NCBI GenBank assembly: GCA_029783825.1
Contig: JAREIK010000781.1
Location: 248,001 to 312,000, forward strand
Source of the DNA: Sapria himalayana
Lineage: Eukaryota > Streptophyta > Magnoliopsida > Malpighiales > Rafflesiaceae
DNA: 64,000 bases
Reading direction: 5' to 3'
Shown: piece after piece, positions 36,651-47,944 of the stretch
Layout: the number at the start of each line of letters is the position of its first letter
Numbering within the stretch: position 1 is the stretch's first letter
Translations under genes and position numbers: made by a program
The notes under the pieces: model-generated
Databases searched by the model: none
Seen by the model: only the letters and a program-made list of their open reading frames with translations
Told to the model about the DNA's origin: nothing

Positions 36651-38161
36651 CACATATATATACATATAAACAAAAAATATTCATACTTCTATTATTGAGT
36701 TTATGTTTTCTTTATATATATTATTTATCCAAAACTTAGTAACGCATACAATTTTAATTCTGAATAATAATATTGGATCATTTTCAAAAGTATAGTTAGT
36801 TATTAAAATAAGAAATAAAATGAAACATATATACTGCGGCAAATTATTTTTTAGAAGAAAAACTAATAGCTTATATATTGACAAATATTTCAAACCAGGG
36901 TGTGAAATCTTTGTCAAGCTTGGCATCAATCGCAATATCGTCAATATGTAGTTCTTTTTACCTTAATTTCTTAGCATAAATTCTATAAAAAACAATATTA
37001 AAATTATCTTGAATATTAAAATAAGTATATCACTTACCATGATTAAGAAATAAAAATGTAAAATAATTATAAATCTTACTCAATATAAGGTTTAACTTCT
37101 TCAAAGTTCAATTATATATATGCGTGCATAGGATGATACTTTTGGTCATCCAAAAAATATCTTGATTTTTCTCAATCATTTGATCGACTCACATAGGCGA
37201 AAATGTAAATCATATCATTTTCTTATGATCCACCCCTCATATCATAATCATTATTTGGTGATATTTTGTAATGTGAAGTACACACTTGTGATTGAAAGTA
37301 GTGCACACTAAATGTTGAATCTTCTTCAACCAAATAGGCATTGCATATTGATCCTTCAACTCTAGCTTTATTTCAAATATTATTTTTCAATTTTCTATGA
37401 TATCTAAAGAAATTCTGAATTAGAATAATATTTATTTGTTAGATATATTAAAATCTTTAGATGATTAAATGAAAATTAAATAATTACTCAAATAGATACA
37501 TCCATTTATATTACATAGGATCTGCTATCATGGATTCATAAGGTAAGTAGATCAGAAAATATTTAATGGAGTCGAAGAAGCTAGGAGGAATAATACACTC
37601 AAGTTTGCATAAAATTATGGGTATATCATTTTGTAATTACTCTATGTCTTTCTTTTTTTATGACATTACAACTAAGATTCATAAAAATACTTATTTCAAT
37701 CAAAATTTCCCAAACATTTCCGGAAAGTAATTCATAGAATGTTATGAGTATTAGTCTATACATAAACACATGGTAGTCATGATTTTTCATCTCAAATAAC
37801 TTATCCTTCTTTATGTCAATACATCATCCCATGTTGGCTGCATATCCATTAGAAAACCTAAGCTCTATCAACCATTTACACAAAGCTTCATTTGCATTCT
37901 TGTCAAGACTATAACAAGATTTAAATAATTTATTTATTGATTCATCCCTATGTAACTCTAGATGTGAAAATAACTCTTTAAATTCTCTCTTGATTTTGAA
38001 TTATCTTTTATTTTTCTTCTACATTCATGATGATATTAAAAATATTATCAAAAAATTATTTTTAATGTACATCACATCTAATTTATGCCAAATGAGGTTA
38101 GTTTTACAATAATGCAAATCACAAAAGATATTTCATTTCTTCCAATCACAGTGACAAGTCT

Positions 38162-38452
38162 TCAAAATTTATGCATATAAGCATAAATTTCTATCATATT
38201 TTTGAAGCCATATCTTTTAATTACCTTTAATATTTCAGCACTTTTTATAACTATATAGTCTTTCCTAAATGCCTTTATATTTTTCCAAATTAGATGTTTT
38301 ATCTGAAAGAACTTATGATCATTATTAAACAATGAAGTCTTTCTACCTTTGCTCAGAGAAAATGCATCAGAGTTCTCCATTTAATAAGGACAAGCTAATT
38401 TTCCTATCTTACTTCATCCTGACAATATTAAATATGCTGGAAAATCACTTAA
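38162..38452 (-). pseudogene. CACTA transposase core remnant
   Basis: This frame is the clearest part of the transposase. After KTLSDFPAYLILSG and KLACPY the open frame at 38380-38162 reads MENSDAFSLSKGRKTSLFNN then IWKNIKAFRKDYIV and VIKRYGFKNMIE. In intact relatives the C-P-x-C motif lies between LACP and the MENS-like segment; here the second cysteine is a stop. Just downstream, the segment normally reading WK..S.F..L.YW is split by frameshifts. Confidence 0.7.
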
Positions 38453-40257
38453 TGTCTTCATAAGTATTGCTCTTATTAAAAAGTTATATGTCTTGATATA
38501 TCATATGTTTTCATACCTAGCTCTCATAAATATTTTAGTTATGCAATATGGAGTTATTGAAAAATATCCAACTTATCTTTTGGGTTTCTCTGATCAAGCA
38601 CAATAACACACAAAAATATGTATTAATATTTCATGCATACCCTTGATGGTAAATTATATGGTATAATAATCATCAGCCATAAAAAGTATTGTTGTCTTAT
38701 TTATCCAAATGGTTGAAATCAATGTGTGCATAACCCTAATCTAACATTTTCATTTTCATCTACAAAAGATAGATAAATATGATCAAACTATTGCCAAGAT
38801 GAAGAATCTAAGCAATGCAGCATCATGTCTTCTTTAATAGTATGCTCTTTGTGCCAACTCATGTCATTAGCTATGGCTTTAGATGCAAATAATATTTGAA
38901 AATAAAGAGTCAATATAAAGTAATACATCTTATGAAAAATATTTGTTTAATAGCCTTTTACATATAATATGTCTTTTGTACCAATGATAGTTATAGAAAA
39001 TACAAATAATTACTTTACTCTCTTCACCCTAATATATCATGCATCCATTAATGCAGTAATATATTTTTTATACATGCAAACTCAAATCATACATTAACTT
39101 TGTTGTACTATAAAAACTATCTATTATGAAATTATTCTTTAGTAATAATTCAGATTACAATTTACAAATTTCATTAAAATACCTTTCTAAAAAAATAATG
39201 TTTTGCCTTTAAATTTTATAGTTTGACCACCACATATACCTTTGAGTGAACATATGGATTACTGGCCAACCCTCTTCTTCTATGTCTTTGAGCATTTCAT
39301 AAATTTTTTTTATTAATGATTTTGAGATATCGTCAGTGACATTTAGATTGAAGGAAGGACCAATAATATGCTTCAAGCTTCAACATGGCTTCACATGCAT
39401 TGTGGGGATTTGCATATTCCATTGTAATATTTGAATCAATACTTTTATGTACATAATATTTTATTATTTATGACACAACTATTTCCTAATATTTATACCA
39501 AACATATTAGTCTCTAATAAATTCATTTTTTGCAAGATGGAATTGTTAAGTATACACTTCTTGAAAACTTTGATTCTAATATTTATGGTTATTGCATGAA
39601 CATCTTATTTTCATTCTATAAATTTTTGAGGATGTTTTTCAGCAAACCTAATAAACTCATCTATGCCCGCTACAAGCTCATCAATTAGAAACTTATCTCT
39701 TAATTTGACATTGATTCATTCACGATTAGTTTATATTAAATTTTCCATTCCTATTACGTATAATACCAATGTTTATTTAATAATAATAATAATATAGATA
39801 ATAATTTATTTGTAATAAATCTGTAGTTACTTATTAATGACATTATATAAATATCATAAATAAGTTGTAGTTGCATCCTTAATAGGTAAATTTGCATTTA
39901 AATGAATTTATGGGGGTTGCATTAATTTCTTAGATATTTAGCAATAGTTTTAAGTAGTATTTTGCTCATATACAAAAAAAGAAATATTTTAGATGTATCT
40001 ATTAAGCTTAAAATCATAAAAATTATGTAATAAATCACATAAAATTAAAAAATAATTAGAAATACTAAAGACATAAATGAAATATGCTTATGGCAAAAAA
40101 CCAAGAAATCAATATCCTATTAAAGTATTGCTCCCCTTAATTTGTATGGACATGGAATTAAAGAGAATGTCTTCTTTTTCAACATTTAGTTGGTTGACAC
40201 TTACATACCGATATTGTCTACAAACATGTTAAAGTACATCGAAATAAATTAATTAAA

Positions 40258-40260
<3 letters not shown>

Positions 40261-40295
<35 letters not shown>

Positions 40296-40440
40296 ATAGA
40301 ATAATATTACAATCCACTCTTCACCTGCCCACTTTTCATTGTGTGTGTGTGTGTACTATGGAATAATATCACACACACACACACAGAATAATATTACACG
40401 CACGCACATTTACATACACACGTGTGTGTGTGTGTGTGTG
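40261..40440. repeat. TG and CA microsatellites in alternating orientation
   Basis: (TG)17 at 40261-40294, GT at 40341-40354, CA at 40371-40385 and TG again at 40422-40441, separated by short unique AATAATATTAC-like spacers that recur. Confidence 0.85.
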
Positions 40441-41221
40441 TACTACGGAAAATTTTTTCGTCTACCTGTTCATCATTCATAGAGATACACAATAATATAT
40501 GTATATATATATATATATGCTACATGTACCTAAGAAATTAAAATTGCGTACCTCTATGAATAATGATTAGGGTGACGAACACAACTACGAAGGAAATCAA
40601 TGTCAATTAAGTCAATGGATGATGAAAAGTTGCTGCTTAATTTGCCCAGAACCTAAACTAATTTTGAAAGGATGAAGTGTTCTTCGAAAAAAATTCATCA
40701 ACATCAAGTAGCGATGAAATACGTTTCTATTTCAAAAACAAAAATAGAATTTAATTCAATCGCTAAATTCATTAATCAAATGACAACGAAATAAGCGTCC
40801 ATTTCAAAGAATTCAATTCCATCACAAAATTTTGAAATGGGTCTGCTATCCATTTCTAAACTAATTGAAATGAAATTCAATTCTATCATAATTTTTAAAG
40901 AAATTATTATTTTTTAATAATAAATACATGTAGAAATGGAATTTTTCATTGCTAAATATCATGCTACTTTATTCACCAACATCCTCGCATGATAATAGTG
41001 AAATACAGTTAATTCATTTCAATTTCTATATCTAATTCCTTTTCCATCTTATATGAAATATCAAGCTACTTTATCATGCTATTTTAAATGATTAGTATTC
41101 TAATTTTTAAATTTTGTAGTAATGTTCTCTTTGTATTACTAATATGTTTCTATTCTATTTGTAACTTTAGAAATATAATTGGATGCCTTTTTTTTCTATT
41201 TCATTATTATCTTGTGGTGCA

Positions 41222-41271
41222 TGTTTGTGTGGGTGGGTGTGTGTGTGTGTATAGATAAATATAAATATGAG

Positions 41272-41306
<35 letters not shown>

Positions 41307-41362
41307 ATTTATTTATTTGTAAGACACACACACACAAAAACAAACAAACACACACACACACA
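41222..41362. repeat. GT/CA microsatellite cluster
   Basis: GT runs at 41228-41250 and 41284-41307 and CA runs at 41324-41362. It abuts the duplicated segment copy 2. The frame at 41167-41406 is a repeat translation. Confidence 0.85.
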
Positions 41363-42420
41363 TATAAATCTGTAGATATAAACATACAAATAAACACAAC
41401 ACACATATAGATTGCTATTCATGTATTTCTGTATATCTTTATCTGTTTATATATAATTATTTATTTGTTGACATTATAGCAAAATAAAATGTGTGATTGT
41501 TGATTAAGGCTAGTATTTTTGTCATGTGGATGTCATGAATTGGAATCATTTCCTCTCCAATTATAGTCAGCATTCTAATTTTTTAAAATTGCGTTAGAGT
41601 TTGGAAAAATTATGATTTTCGAAATGTGGCTTCCTTGGTGGTTAAGGCCAGTTAATACTATAATTAAATTACTTTTTTTCCTAGAGTTCAAAGTATAAAA
41701 TCAGGTTAATTAATTCTAGTACAAAAAAAATTAATTATTTTAAAGTTGGGAATTTTTTTTTAATAATGAAAAAATTTGTCAATCATAAATATTTTTTATT
41801 AGATTCCTAGTTTTGTAAACAAATCCTTAAAGCATCTCCAACTCATTATTTATTTTTCACTTTCTAGTCAAACACACAAAATTCCTCTCCAACCCACTCT
41901 CTATTCTACTCTCTATTTCCTAGTTTATCCAAATGGCTCAATAAATTTGAAGAGTCATTTGAGCTCTCTAAATTTTCTCTCTCCCTTTTTCCTCTCTATA
42001 TACATGGTTGATTTTTTAAAAAATATTGGAAGTTATGTGTAAAATAGAGAGTGTGGTTTGAGTGTATTCTGAAAAATTTCTAACTAAAATAATGAATTTA
42101 ATATTTAAATATATTTTGAGTAGCTATTTTGTTAAATGTGGTTGAAGATGCTCTTAGTATTCCAACTACAAATTGTTGTGCCCACACTTGAATTATTTAT
42201 ATAAAACAACCCCTAGCCACACAATCTTATTAAACTATGTAAACATTTTGTTTTTTTTTTAATATTAGTAATCACAATAGTAAGTTCATCCTCTTTGTCT
42301 CCCCTCCTAATTGGGTGATTGCAGTGTAATTCCATTCTATGCCTAGTAAACTTTGTTTAGTTATGTAAAACCTCCCAATAATTGTGTTTTTATTACCAAA
42401 ATGCTTTCCTTTTTTTAATG
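41330..42420. repeat. duplicated segment, copy 2 (with copy 1 at 26585-27590)
   Basis: Same order of matching blocks as copy 1, but the MITE lies farther right (41830-42153), between the TAGATTCCTAGTTTT and TTGTTGTGCCCACACTT blocks. In copy 1 those blocks are only about 40 bases apart with no MITE. Around 41540-41600 copy 2 has unique sequence where copy 1 has its MITE. Confidence 0.75.
41830..42153. mobile_element. Harbinger-type MITE, complete, 324 bp
   Basis: The left end AAGCATCTCCAAC (41830) and right end GTTGAAGATGCTC (to 42153) are inverted repeats, flanked by TTA at 41827-41829 and 42154-42156. It has no coding content. Related by sequence to 26770-27060 and by ends to 43640-44803. 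Confidence 0.85.
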
Positions 42421-42424
42421 TATA

Positions 42425-42461
42425 TGTGTGTTTGTATGTGTGTGTGTGTGTGTGTGTGTAT
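42425..42461. repeat. GT-rich microsatellite
   Basis: TGTG run with two TA interruptions; the antisense translation gives the THTH stretch of a spurious frame. Confidence 0.85.
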
Positions 42462-42469
42462 TCATGAAG

Positions 42470-43636
42470 TGTATATTTTTGAGTATATACACAAATTATG
42501 AGTGCGTACATTTTTGAATCCACCCATAAAGCATCGATGTAAAGGATATATTCAATAGCTAGTTGATATTGAGTCTAACAAAGATACTGCCTAATCAATA
42601 GGTATTGAGCAAAATGTTATTTTCTGCTTTATAAATTTTTGATTTAAGAATTATTAATTATTAATTAAATTTATTACAAATAATTTGTATAAATACTTAT
42701 TTGGGTAATTAAAATTTTGTAAAGGATATAATAATTTCAATAAAATATAAATATGTATTTTAAACCTATTTATTTAGGTTTTTTTTTAATGCTATCTGTG
42801 ATTTCTCTCCACTTAGTATACTAGCAGCAAAAGCAACTTGTTTACTATTTGTTAGTGTATTAGCTGAATAATATGGTAGGTATCTAAGGCTTGTTGGCAA
42901 GGGTCCCATAGGCATCTTCATGGTTGTCCAAAATTTCATGCTCTAGAGATTTTGTCTGGGAACAAAATTTGTAGTGGATTCTTTACAACTGCAAATTGGT
43001 AGTCTTTTGTTTTGATTTTTACACATCTAGAAATATATAGGATTACTGCATGCTTGGGGATATGATAATGGACCCTTAATAATTTAGCTAAGCATTTGAA
43101 TTTATTTTGTTATTTTTGGATAACTATTTATAAGCTTCTGATATTAGTCTTCCTTCGCCTCGTTGATTAGTGATTCTGCTTGCTTTGCTCCACCTGATTT
43201 TTCTATTAAAATATACCTAACTGAGATTAGGGATTTCTAAAAAGGGGGATCCACTTTGATAATTGCTAGTTTCTAACATTATGTGAGTTTAGGTAAAAAT
43301 GTTGGATTCATCTGTCTCAATAGAATTCTTTTTTTTTTTTTTGTTTTTTATCCACATTTTTAATATAAAATTATTCTTTTAACATTGAAAAAAAATAAAA
43401 AAAAAATAATAATCTTAGTTTTGTATTAATTACTAATGCTAGTTTTTTTTTTAAAAAAAAATGGAATCATGAAAGAAATTTAGCAAAATAATGATTTAAA
43501 GTTTTTTTTTTTAAAAAAAAAAGTGTTATGACCACATTTTAAAATGCTTTATTCATTTTATAAAAAATAGGAATTTTTTATTATCCACCTGAGCTAAAAT
43601 TAATAAAAAAAAATTATTTGAATTACGAGTCACAAC
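42470..43636. other. intergenic DNA, no supported gene
   Basis: AT-rich with runs of A and T near 43330-43520. The block 42800-43300 is less AT-rich but stops in all frames and shows no motif. Confidence 0.45.
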
Positions 43637-43639
43637 TTA

Positions 43640-44803
43640 GAGCATCTCCAAGAGATTCGCTAAATGCATCTGTTTAGGTATTTTAGCGAGATTTTCCCTA
43701 AAAATCAACTCCAACTGGCTCGCCAACTGCCTAGCTATTTTACATTTCGTTTGATTCATTCGGATATAGAGATCCTTTCTTCCTTGCTAGATGCATCATC
43801 GTTCGTGTTTTTTAAGAATAGTACCTCTCAATTTCAGGTAATATTTGTTTTTTTTGGGGCATCACTATTCGCGTTTGTTTAGCTGTTGTGGGGGTTTATT
43901 TCGGTAGAAAATAATATGTTTTAGATTTTTTTTTTTTTTCCGTTTTGGCATTGTTTCGATATTCATGATTAATCTTCAATTTTAATTTTTTGTTTCGATT
44001 GCCATCACATTAACATGATTCGGTGCACAAAAACAAGATTTCGTACAACGAAATAAAGAAATATCATGCAACAGAAATATTTTTTCTGGTTACGATATAT
44101 GATTTTTCTACTTATCGTGCAACGAAAACTTATTTTCGTTGTACGAAAACTTGATTTTGCTGCATGAAAACATGATTTCGTGCAGTGAAATCAAGATATA
44201 TTGTGCAATAGAAAAAAAAATTAGTGGTATGATATTTTATTTCTCGACTTTTTGTGCAGCGAAAACTTGTTTTCGATGCACTAAAACTTGTTTTTGTGTG
44301 ACATATTTTGATATCCTGAAATTTAATAAATGTTTAAACACTTTTTTTTTTTTTGTTTTTTCAATTCAGCTCATTTTTCGTAAACAGAAATTTGAGTTTT
44401 CAATTCAGTTCATATAATTTTATAGTTTTTTTTTTTAAGTATAAAGATGGATTTATCCTTAAAATTTAAAAATTATACATCTGTAGTGTGTCTATGTGTG
44501 TGATTGTGTGTGTGATAGTGTATGTGATTGTCTGTGTATGTGTGTGTGTGTGTGTGTGCTTGTGTGTGAGTGTATGTGTTGGTTATATAATACTTACCAA
44601 ATCCAATTAATAGTAGTTTAATCGTGATGATATGCCATTTTATATAAATTATTTTTAAAAGTTAGTTAAATTAGTTGAAGTTAATAGCTAAAACATATAT
44701 GATTGTTAGAATTTACTTAAAAAAAGTGAGTAGCTAAAATAGATAATACAATATTATAATAATTTTTGAGTAGCTATTTTAGAGAGCATTGTTGGAGATG
44801 ATC
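43640..44803. mobile_element. large Harbinger-type non-autonomous element, 1164 bp
   Basis: The left end GAGCATCTCCAA (43640) and right end TTGGAGATGATC (to 44803) are inverted repeats with TTA on both sides (43637-43639 and 44804-44806). The right interior TTTTGAGTAGCTATTTTAG is shared with the shorter MITEs in this window. The rest is different, and includes a motif array at 44010-44310 and a GT-rich stretch at 44480-44580. No transposase is present; the short plus frames are not supported. Confidence 0.75.
44010..44310. repeat. array of GTGCAACGAAA-like motifs in both orientations
   Basis: About ten variants of GTGCAACGAAAACTTG or its complement (CGTACAACGAAAT, CGTGCAACGAAAAC, TTCGTTGTACGAAAAC, TTCGTGCAGTGAAA, TGTGCAGCGAAAAC, TTTCGATGCACT). 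Neighbouring copies in opposite orientation, for example near 44117-44150, form short palindromes. Confidence 0.65.
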
Positions 44804-44882
44804 TTACAAGGGTAAATTTTTTTTGAGATAAATAATACAAAAAATGTAAATAAAGACTCCCAAATATGAAAAACATAAACTC

Positions 44883-45017
44883 GAGTTTTGTACGTAAATA
44901 ATATGTTCTAAAAAAAATCCAAAATATAATGCCAGTTTAAAAATTTTTACCAAATTAGTACGTCTGGAAACTGCGTGGCAATGACCATCATTGTGAACGA
45001 AGTCATTGTCACGCTGT
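44883..45017 (+). repeat. left terminal inverted repeat of the Mutator-like element
   Basis: Pairs with 47013-47147. Shared blocks include AAATAATA, TCCAAAATATAAT, GCAATGA, TTGTGAA and CACGCT, in the same order after reversal. Confidence 0.75.
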
Positions 45018-45090
45018 TGTATTTTAAAAATCGAAGACCATCATTGTAAAGCCGACTTTTAAAATTTAAAAATTTTAAAATGCTGGCCTA

Positions 45091-45676
45091 TGTTACACGG
45101 ACACGGGGATACGACACGGCAAGATACGGGGACACGGCAAATTCTAAAAAACTAAGATACGGATACGGCTAGGATACGTCATGATAAAAAAAAATAAATT
45201 TAAAAATAAAAATTATTAATTATAAATATTATGTATTTTAAAATAATTAAAAAAAACTGTATTTTAAAATAATTTAAAATTCTGTATTTTAAAATAATTT
45301 AAAATTCCGTATTTTAAAAAATGTAAAAAAAATTTAAACCCTCTAACACCCTCCCCCCTCCCGAACCTTTCCCCCCCTCCTGAACCCACCCCCCACCCGA
45401 TTTTCGAACTTTCCCCCTCCCGATACAGATTCCAAACCCCCCCCCCCCCCCCCCCTCCCTTTATAGAATTAGGTTACCTTAGGTGTTGTCGGCAGCTCAG
45501 CGGTGTGCTCCTCCCCTCCCCGTTTGATGCAATGACAACTATTTCCGAACAACGCATCGGATACGTCTCCGACGCATATCTGATACGCCACGTGGCGTAT
45601 CGGACACATATCCGACGCGTGTCCGACCCGTGTCCGACACGTGGACACGACAGTTCCTAGGCGTATCCGTGCAACA
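45091..45676. mobile_element. 586-bp element with TGTTRCACGGAYACG ends and GACACG repeats
   Basis: The left end TGTTACACGGACACG and right end CGTATCCGTGCAACA are inverted repeats. The outer parts are dense in GATACGG/GACACGG and CGTGTCCG words; the middle is AT-rich with repeated AAAATAATTTAAAAT and a C-rich tract including 19 Cs (45437-45455). No transposase. No convincing target duplication, so I do not assign a superfamily. It lies within the Mutator-like element. Confidence 0.55.
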
Positions 45677-45689
45677 CAGAAGCTGGCAT

Positions 45690-46936
45690 TTGGAATGACG
45701 GCTCTTGCAATAAACCAAATGCAGACATCCTCACAAAAATCCTTTGGGTTTGTTCCGCGCCAAGGCCAAGCCACATCTATTTCGGAAGACAGCTTCACGC
45801 GTGCACGATCAAGATCTGAACAAGCTCATTCCTTCATGTTGGAAATGCCCTTGTCATGATGTACGCACAGTCTGGAGAAGATGCTACGCAGACAAGGCAA
45901 TCATTCGAGCTGATGCCGGCTAGAGACGCAGCTTCTTGGGCCGTTCTGATTGCTGCTCTAGGAGCGGGATCTTGTTTCCAGAGCATGCCCGAGTAGAGGT
46001 GTCAACCGTGCCGGGCCGGTTTAGCCGTGCCTGGGCCGGCCTGGCACGGAAAAATTCTGTGCCCGGGTTTGGCACGAGCCGTGCTGTGCCGTGCCGTGCC
46101 TGGCCCGGCATGGTTCGGCCCGCGGCACGGCACACCGGCACGGGTTTATCCCGTGCCGGGTGTCCCGTGAGCCCGACCCCACGATGCCCCTCCCGCAAAA
46201 AAAGACAGCGGGACAGCGGGTCGGGTTTGATTCGACCTGACCTGTGGTCCCCCTTATCCCGAACCGCTCGGGCAGGTAATCCCAAGCGGGCCCGGCAAGG
46301 CACGGCACGGCCCGCCGTGCTTGCGGGCCGTGCTGGGCCCAGTTTTTTTAAATCGTGCTGGGCCGAGCACGGAAGCACGATCATACCTTAAAAAAATGGG
46401 TCGGGCCGGCAAATCCAGGCCCGTTTGACACATCTATGCTCGAGCCGAACGACCTTGCGCAGACACTATGATGGGCATGTATGTTCAGCACGGACTGTGG
46501 GAAAACCGCGCAAAGTTATACGAAGAGATGCAGATGAACTTCATCAAGCCTTATAATGTCACTTTTCTGACTCTGATTTCTGCGTGTGCAGAATTGGCAA
46601 TGCAGGAACTTGGGATCCATTTTGTCGCTCAAGCTGAAAAATCTAATGCACCGCACAACCTCCCAGTGTCTTCTTTTAGGCCGTGCCCATTCTGGGCTCG
46701 TGGCAGAAGGCATCCGCCAGTTCCAGTCTATGGCCGATGATCGTGGCGCCTCTCCGGCGCCTAAACATTTTGCATGCCGAGCAGGCCTGCTAGGCCAAGC
46801 TGGTTTGCTGGAGCAGGCTAAGAATGTGATCGGTGGCATGCCTTGTAAGCCTAATGTTGATGCGCTGATAGCACTTCTCGGAGCCCGTAAAATCCGTCAC
46901 GACCCAACGATGGCTAAATTTGCAGTGGAGAACTAG
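45690..46936 (+). pseudogene. PPR (PLS/E-type) pseudogene split by an hAT insertion
   Basis: The left piece, in the frame of FGRQLHACTIKI (45781-45816), meets a stop at 45817-45819 and continues VGNALVMMYAQSG, then ELMPARDAASWAVLIAALGA. After the insertion, 46468 onward reads MMGMYVQHGLWENRA, KPYNVTFLTLISACAELAMQ. A further frameshift leads to GRAHSGLVAEGI, FACRAGLLGQAGLLEQAKN and MPCKPNVDALIALLGARK, then TAG at 46934-46936. These are PPR repeats and the start of an E motif. It differs from the intact PPR gene at 52098-53720, so it came from another locus. Confidence 0.8.
45994..46436. mobile_element. non-autonomous hAT-like element, 443 bp
   Basis: The left end TAGAGGTGTCAA (45994-46005) and right end TTGACACATCTA (46425-46436) are inverted repeats, with 8-bp flanks TGCCCGAG (45986-45993) and TGCTCGAG (46437-46444) differing at one base. 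The interior is very GC-rich with repeated GGCACGGC and GGCCCGGC words and stays open on both strands, so the 151-154-codon frames there are composition artefacts. It interrupts the PPR pseudogene. Confidence 0.85.
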
Positions 46937-47012
46937 TATATATTCACAATGCGGTGCATTAGAAAAGGTTGCGCGGTAATGATCATCATTATTTAAAAAT
47001 CGGCCTTCGATA

Positions 47013-47147
47013 GCGTGGTAATGATCATCATTCACAACGACGATCATTGCTACGCTGTTTTCAGGCCCACTAGTTTGCTAATATTTTTCAAACTAATATT
47101 ATATTTTGGATTTTTTATTTAAAACGTATTATTTCCGTAGAAAACTC
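47013..47147 (-). repeat. right terminal inverted repeat of the Mutator-like element
   Basis: Reverse complement partner of 44883-45017; it ends GAAAACTC at 47147. Confidence 0.75.
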
Positions 47148-47156
47148 CATCAAATC

Positions 47157-47923
47157 TCTAAAATTAGTTGTTTTTTCATTATTTGGATTACTCAAAAATA
47201 TATATAATATATGCCCATACAAATTTATATTACAACTTAATTTTTTCAATATTCTAATGCTGCATGCTGACATATCACGCAAATATGTGACAAAAAAAAA
47301 GGCGAGCTACATGAGTTTTTTATTTTATTTTAGAACCTCTAAACTATTTTTTTTTTTGAGTTTTTTTATTTTTTTTATTTTTTTATTTTTTTATTTTATT
47401 TATTCTTTTTTGTTTTTAATATTTTTTTTATTGTTTATATATATATAAAATAAATGTAATAGGAAATATAAAATAAAAACTCATAAATATGAAAAAGAAA
47501 CAGAAACACTCTAAATTTAGATATATTTTGATTATTAGAAAACTAAAAATGGCATGTTTTATATGCTCACCCTCACTGATCGGTCTATCACGAGTCTAAG
47601 ACGAAGAGGAGTGAAATCCGGAATCAGGGAAAATGTGTGCGCGTTGGCATTGCGTGATTGTATCAGCCGGGAACCTTTGAAAAAAGAAAAAAAAAATCAG
47701 GAGGAGGAGGAGAAGAAAAAAAAAAACGATTTAAAATTGAGAAAAAAGGTGCCGACCTCTCCTTTTGCTTTTCCTCTGCTCAATCCAACAGAACGGAACG
47801 CAGAAGACAGATTGAACTTTTGGGTTTGTTTTCTGCTCAATCAAATTCCTCCTCCATTTCCTCCGCAGGACCAACCTCACAACACATTGGCCTAACGAAG
47901 CTTGAGTTCTAGAAGCGGGGTTA
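47157..47923 (+). promoter_or_regulatory. upstream region and probable 5' leader of the PIP5K gene
   Basis: AT- and T-rich to about 47540, then progressively richer in GC toward the gene. TTTATATG near 47558 is a weak TATA candidate. A purine tract (GAGGAGGAGGAG, about 47700-47711) and CTCCTCCATTTCCTCCGCAG ending at 47868 (acceptor-like) may belong to a leader with an intron. No transcript start can be fixed from sequence alone. Confidence 0.4.
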
Positions 47924-47944
47924 ATGGAGGATCGAGGGCAATAG
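47924..47944 (+). other. short upstream open frame (6 codons) before PIP5K
   Basis: ATG GAG GAT CGA GGG CAA TAG ends 44 bases before the PIP5K start codon. It is the first ATG in this leader segment and lies in another frame from the main coding sequence. Whether it is in the mature mRNA depends on the unmapped transcript start. Confidence 0.45.

Larger units (their letters stand above)
36680..41121 (-). mobile_element. CACTA (En/Spm) element with TNPD-type transposase relic
   Basis: The 5' end is on the right: ACTACAAAATTTAAAAATTAG read from 41120, with one base lost from CACTA. Subterminal repeats (TTTAGCAATGAAA, TTTCATCGCTACTT) lie at about 40700-41000. The transposase remnant runs leftward. 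The N-terminal associated domain is at 39748-39520. SDFPAYLILSG..SKIGKLACPY is followed by MENSDAFSLSKGRKTSLFNN (38450-38320). Then come ESINKLFKSCYSLDKNANEA...LCKWLIELRFSNGYAANMG (about 37950-37830) and CKLECIIPPSFFDS-like text (37600-37540). AKLDKDFTPWFEIFV (about 36920-36880) ends it. The left terminus is not located. Confidence 0.75.
44883..47147. mobile_element. Mutator-like element carrying a PPR gene fragment
   Basis: The first roughly 135 bases from 44883 match the reverse complement of about 47013-47147, at about 85% by eye over the outer 60 bases (both begin GAGTTTT-TACG-AAATAATA). Immediately outside lie CATAAACTC (44874-44882) and CATCAAATC (47148-47156), 7 of 9 identical. Long terminal inverted repeats plus a 9-bp duplication fit the Mutator superfamily. 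Inside are no transposase remnants but a broken PPR gene, the arrangement of a Pack-MULE. It also contains the element at 45091-45676 and the hAT-like insertion at 45994-46436. Confidence 0.7.

Noticed and set aside
6151..41121. A single 35-kb CACTA element from the left CACTA end to the right one
   Set aside because: Both ends are 5' ends by their adjoining transposase N-terminal domains, which face each other, so they are two separate elements.
41167..41406. 79-codon Cys/Val and Thr/His-rich frame (and similar ones at 25911-26129, 42272-42523, 53791-53994, 61842-62105)
   Set aside because: Translations of GT/CA or C-rich microsatellites.
45920..46391. Frames of 151-154 codons on both strands
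   Set aside because: They lie mostly inside the GC-rich hAT-like insertion; openness on both strands is due to scarcity of stop codons in GGCACGGC-type repeats.
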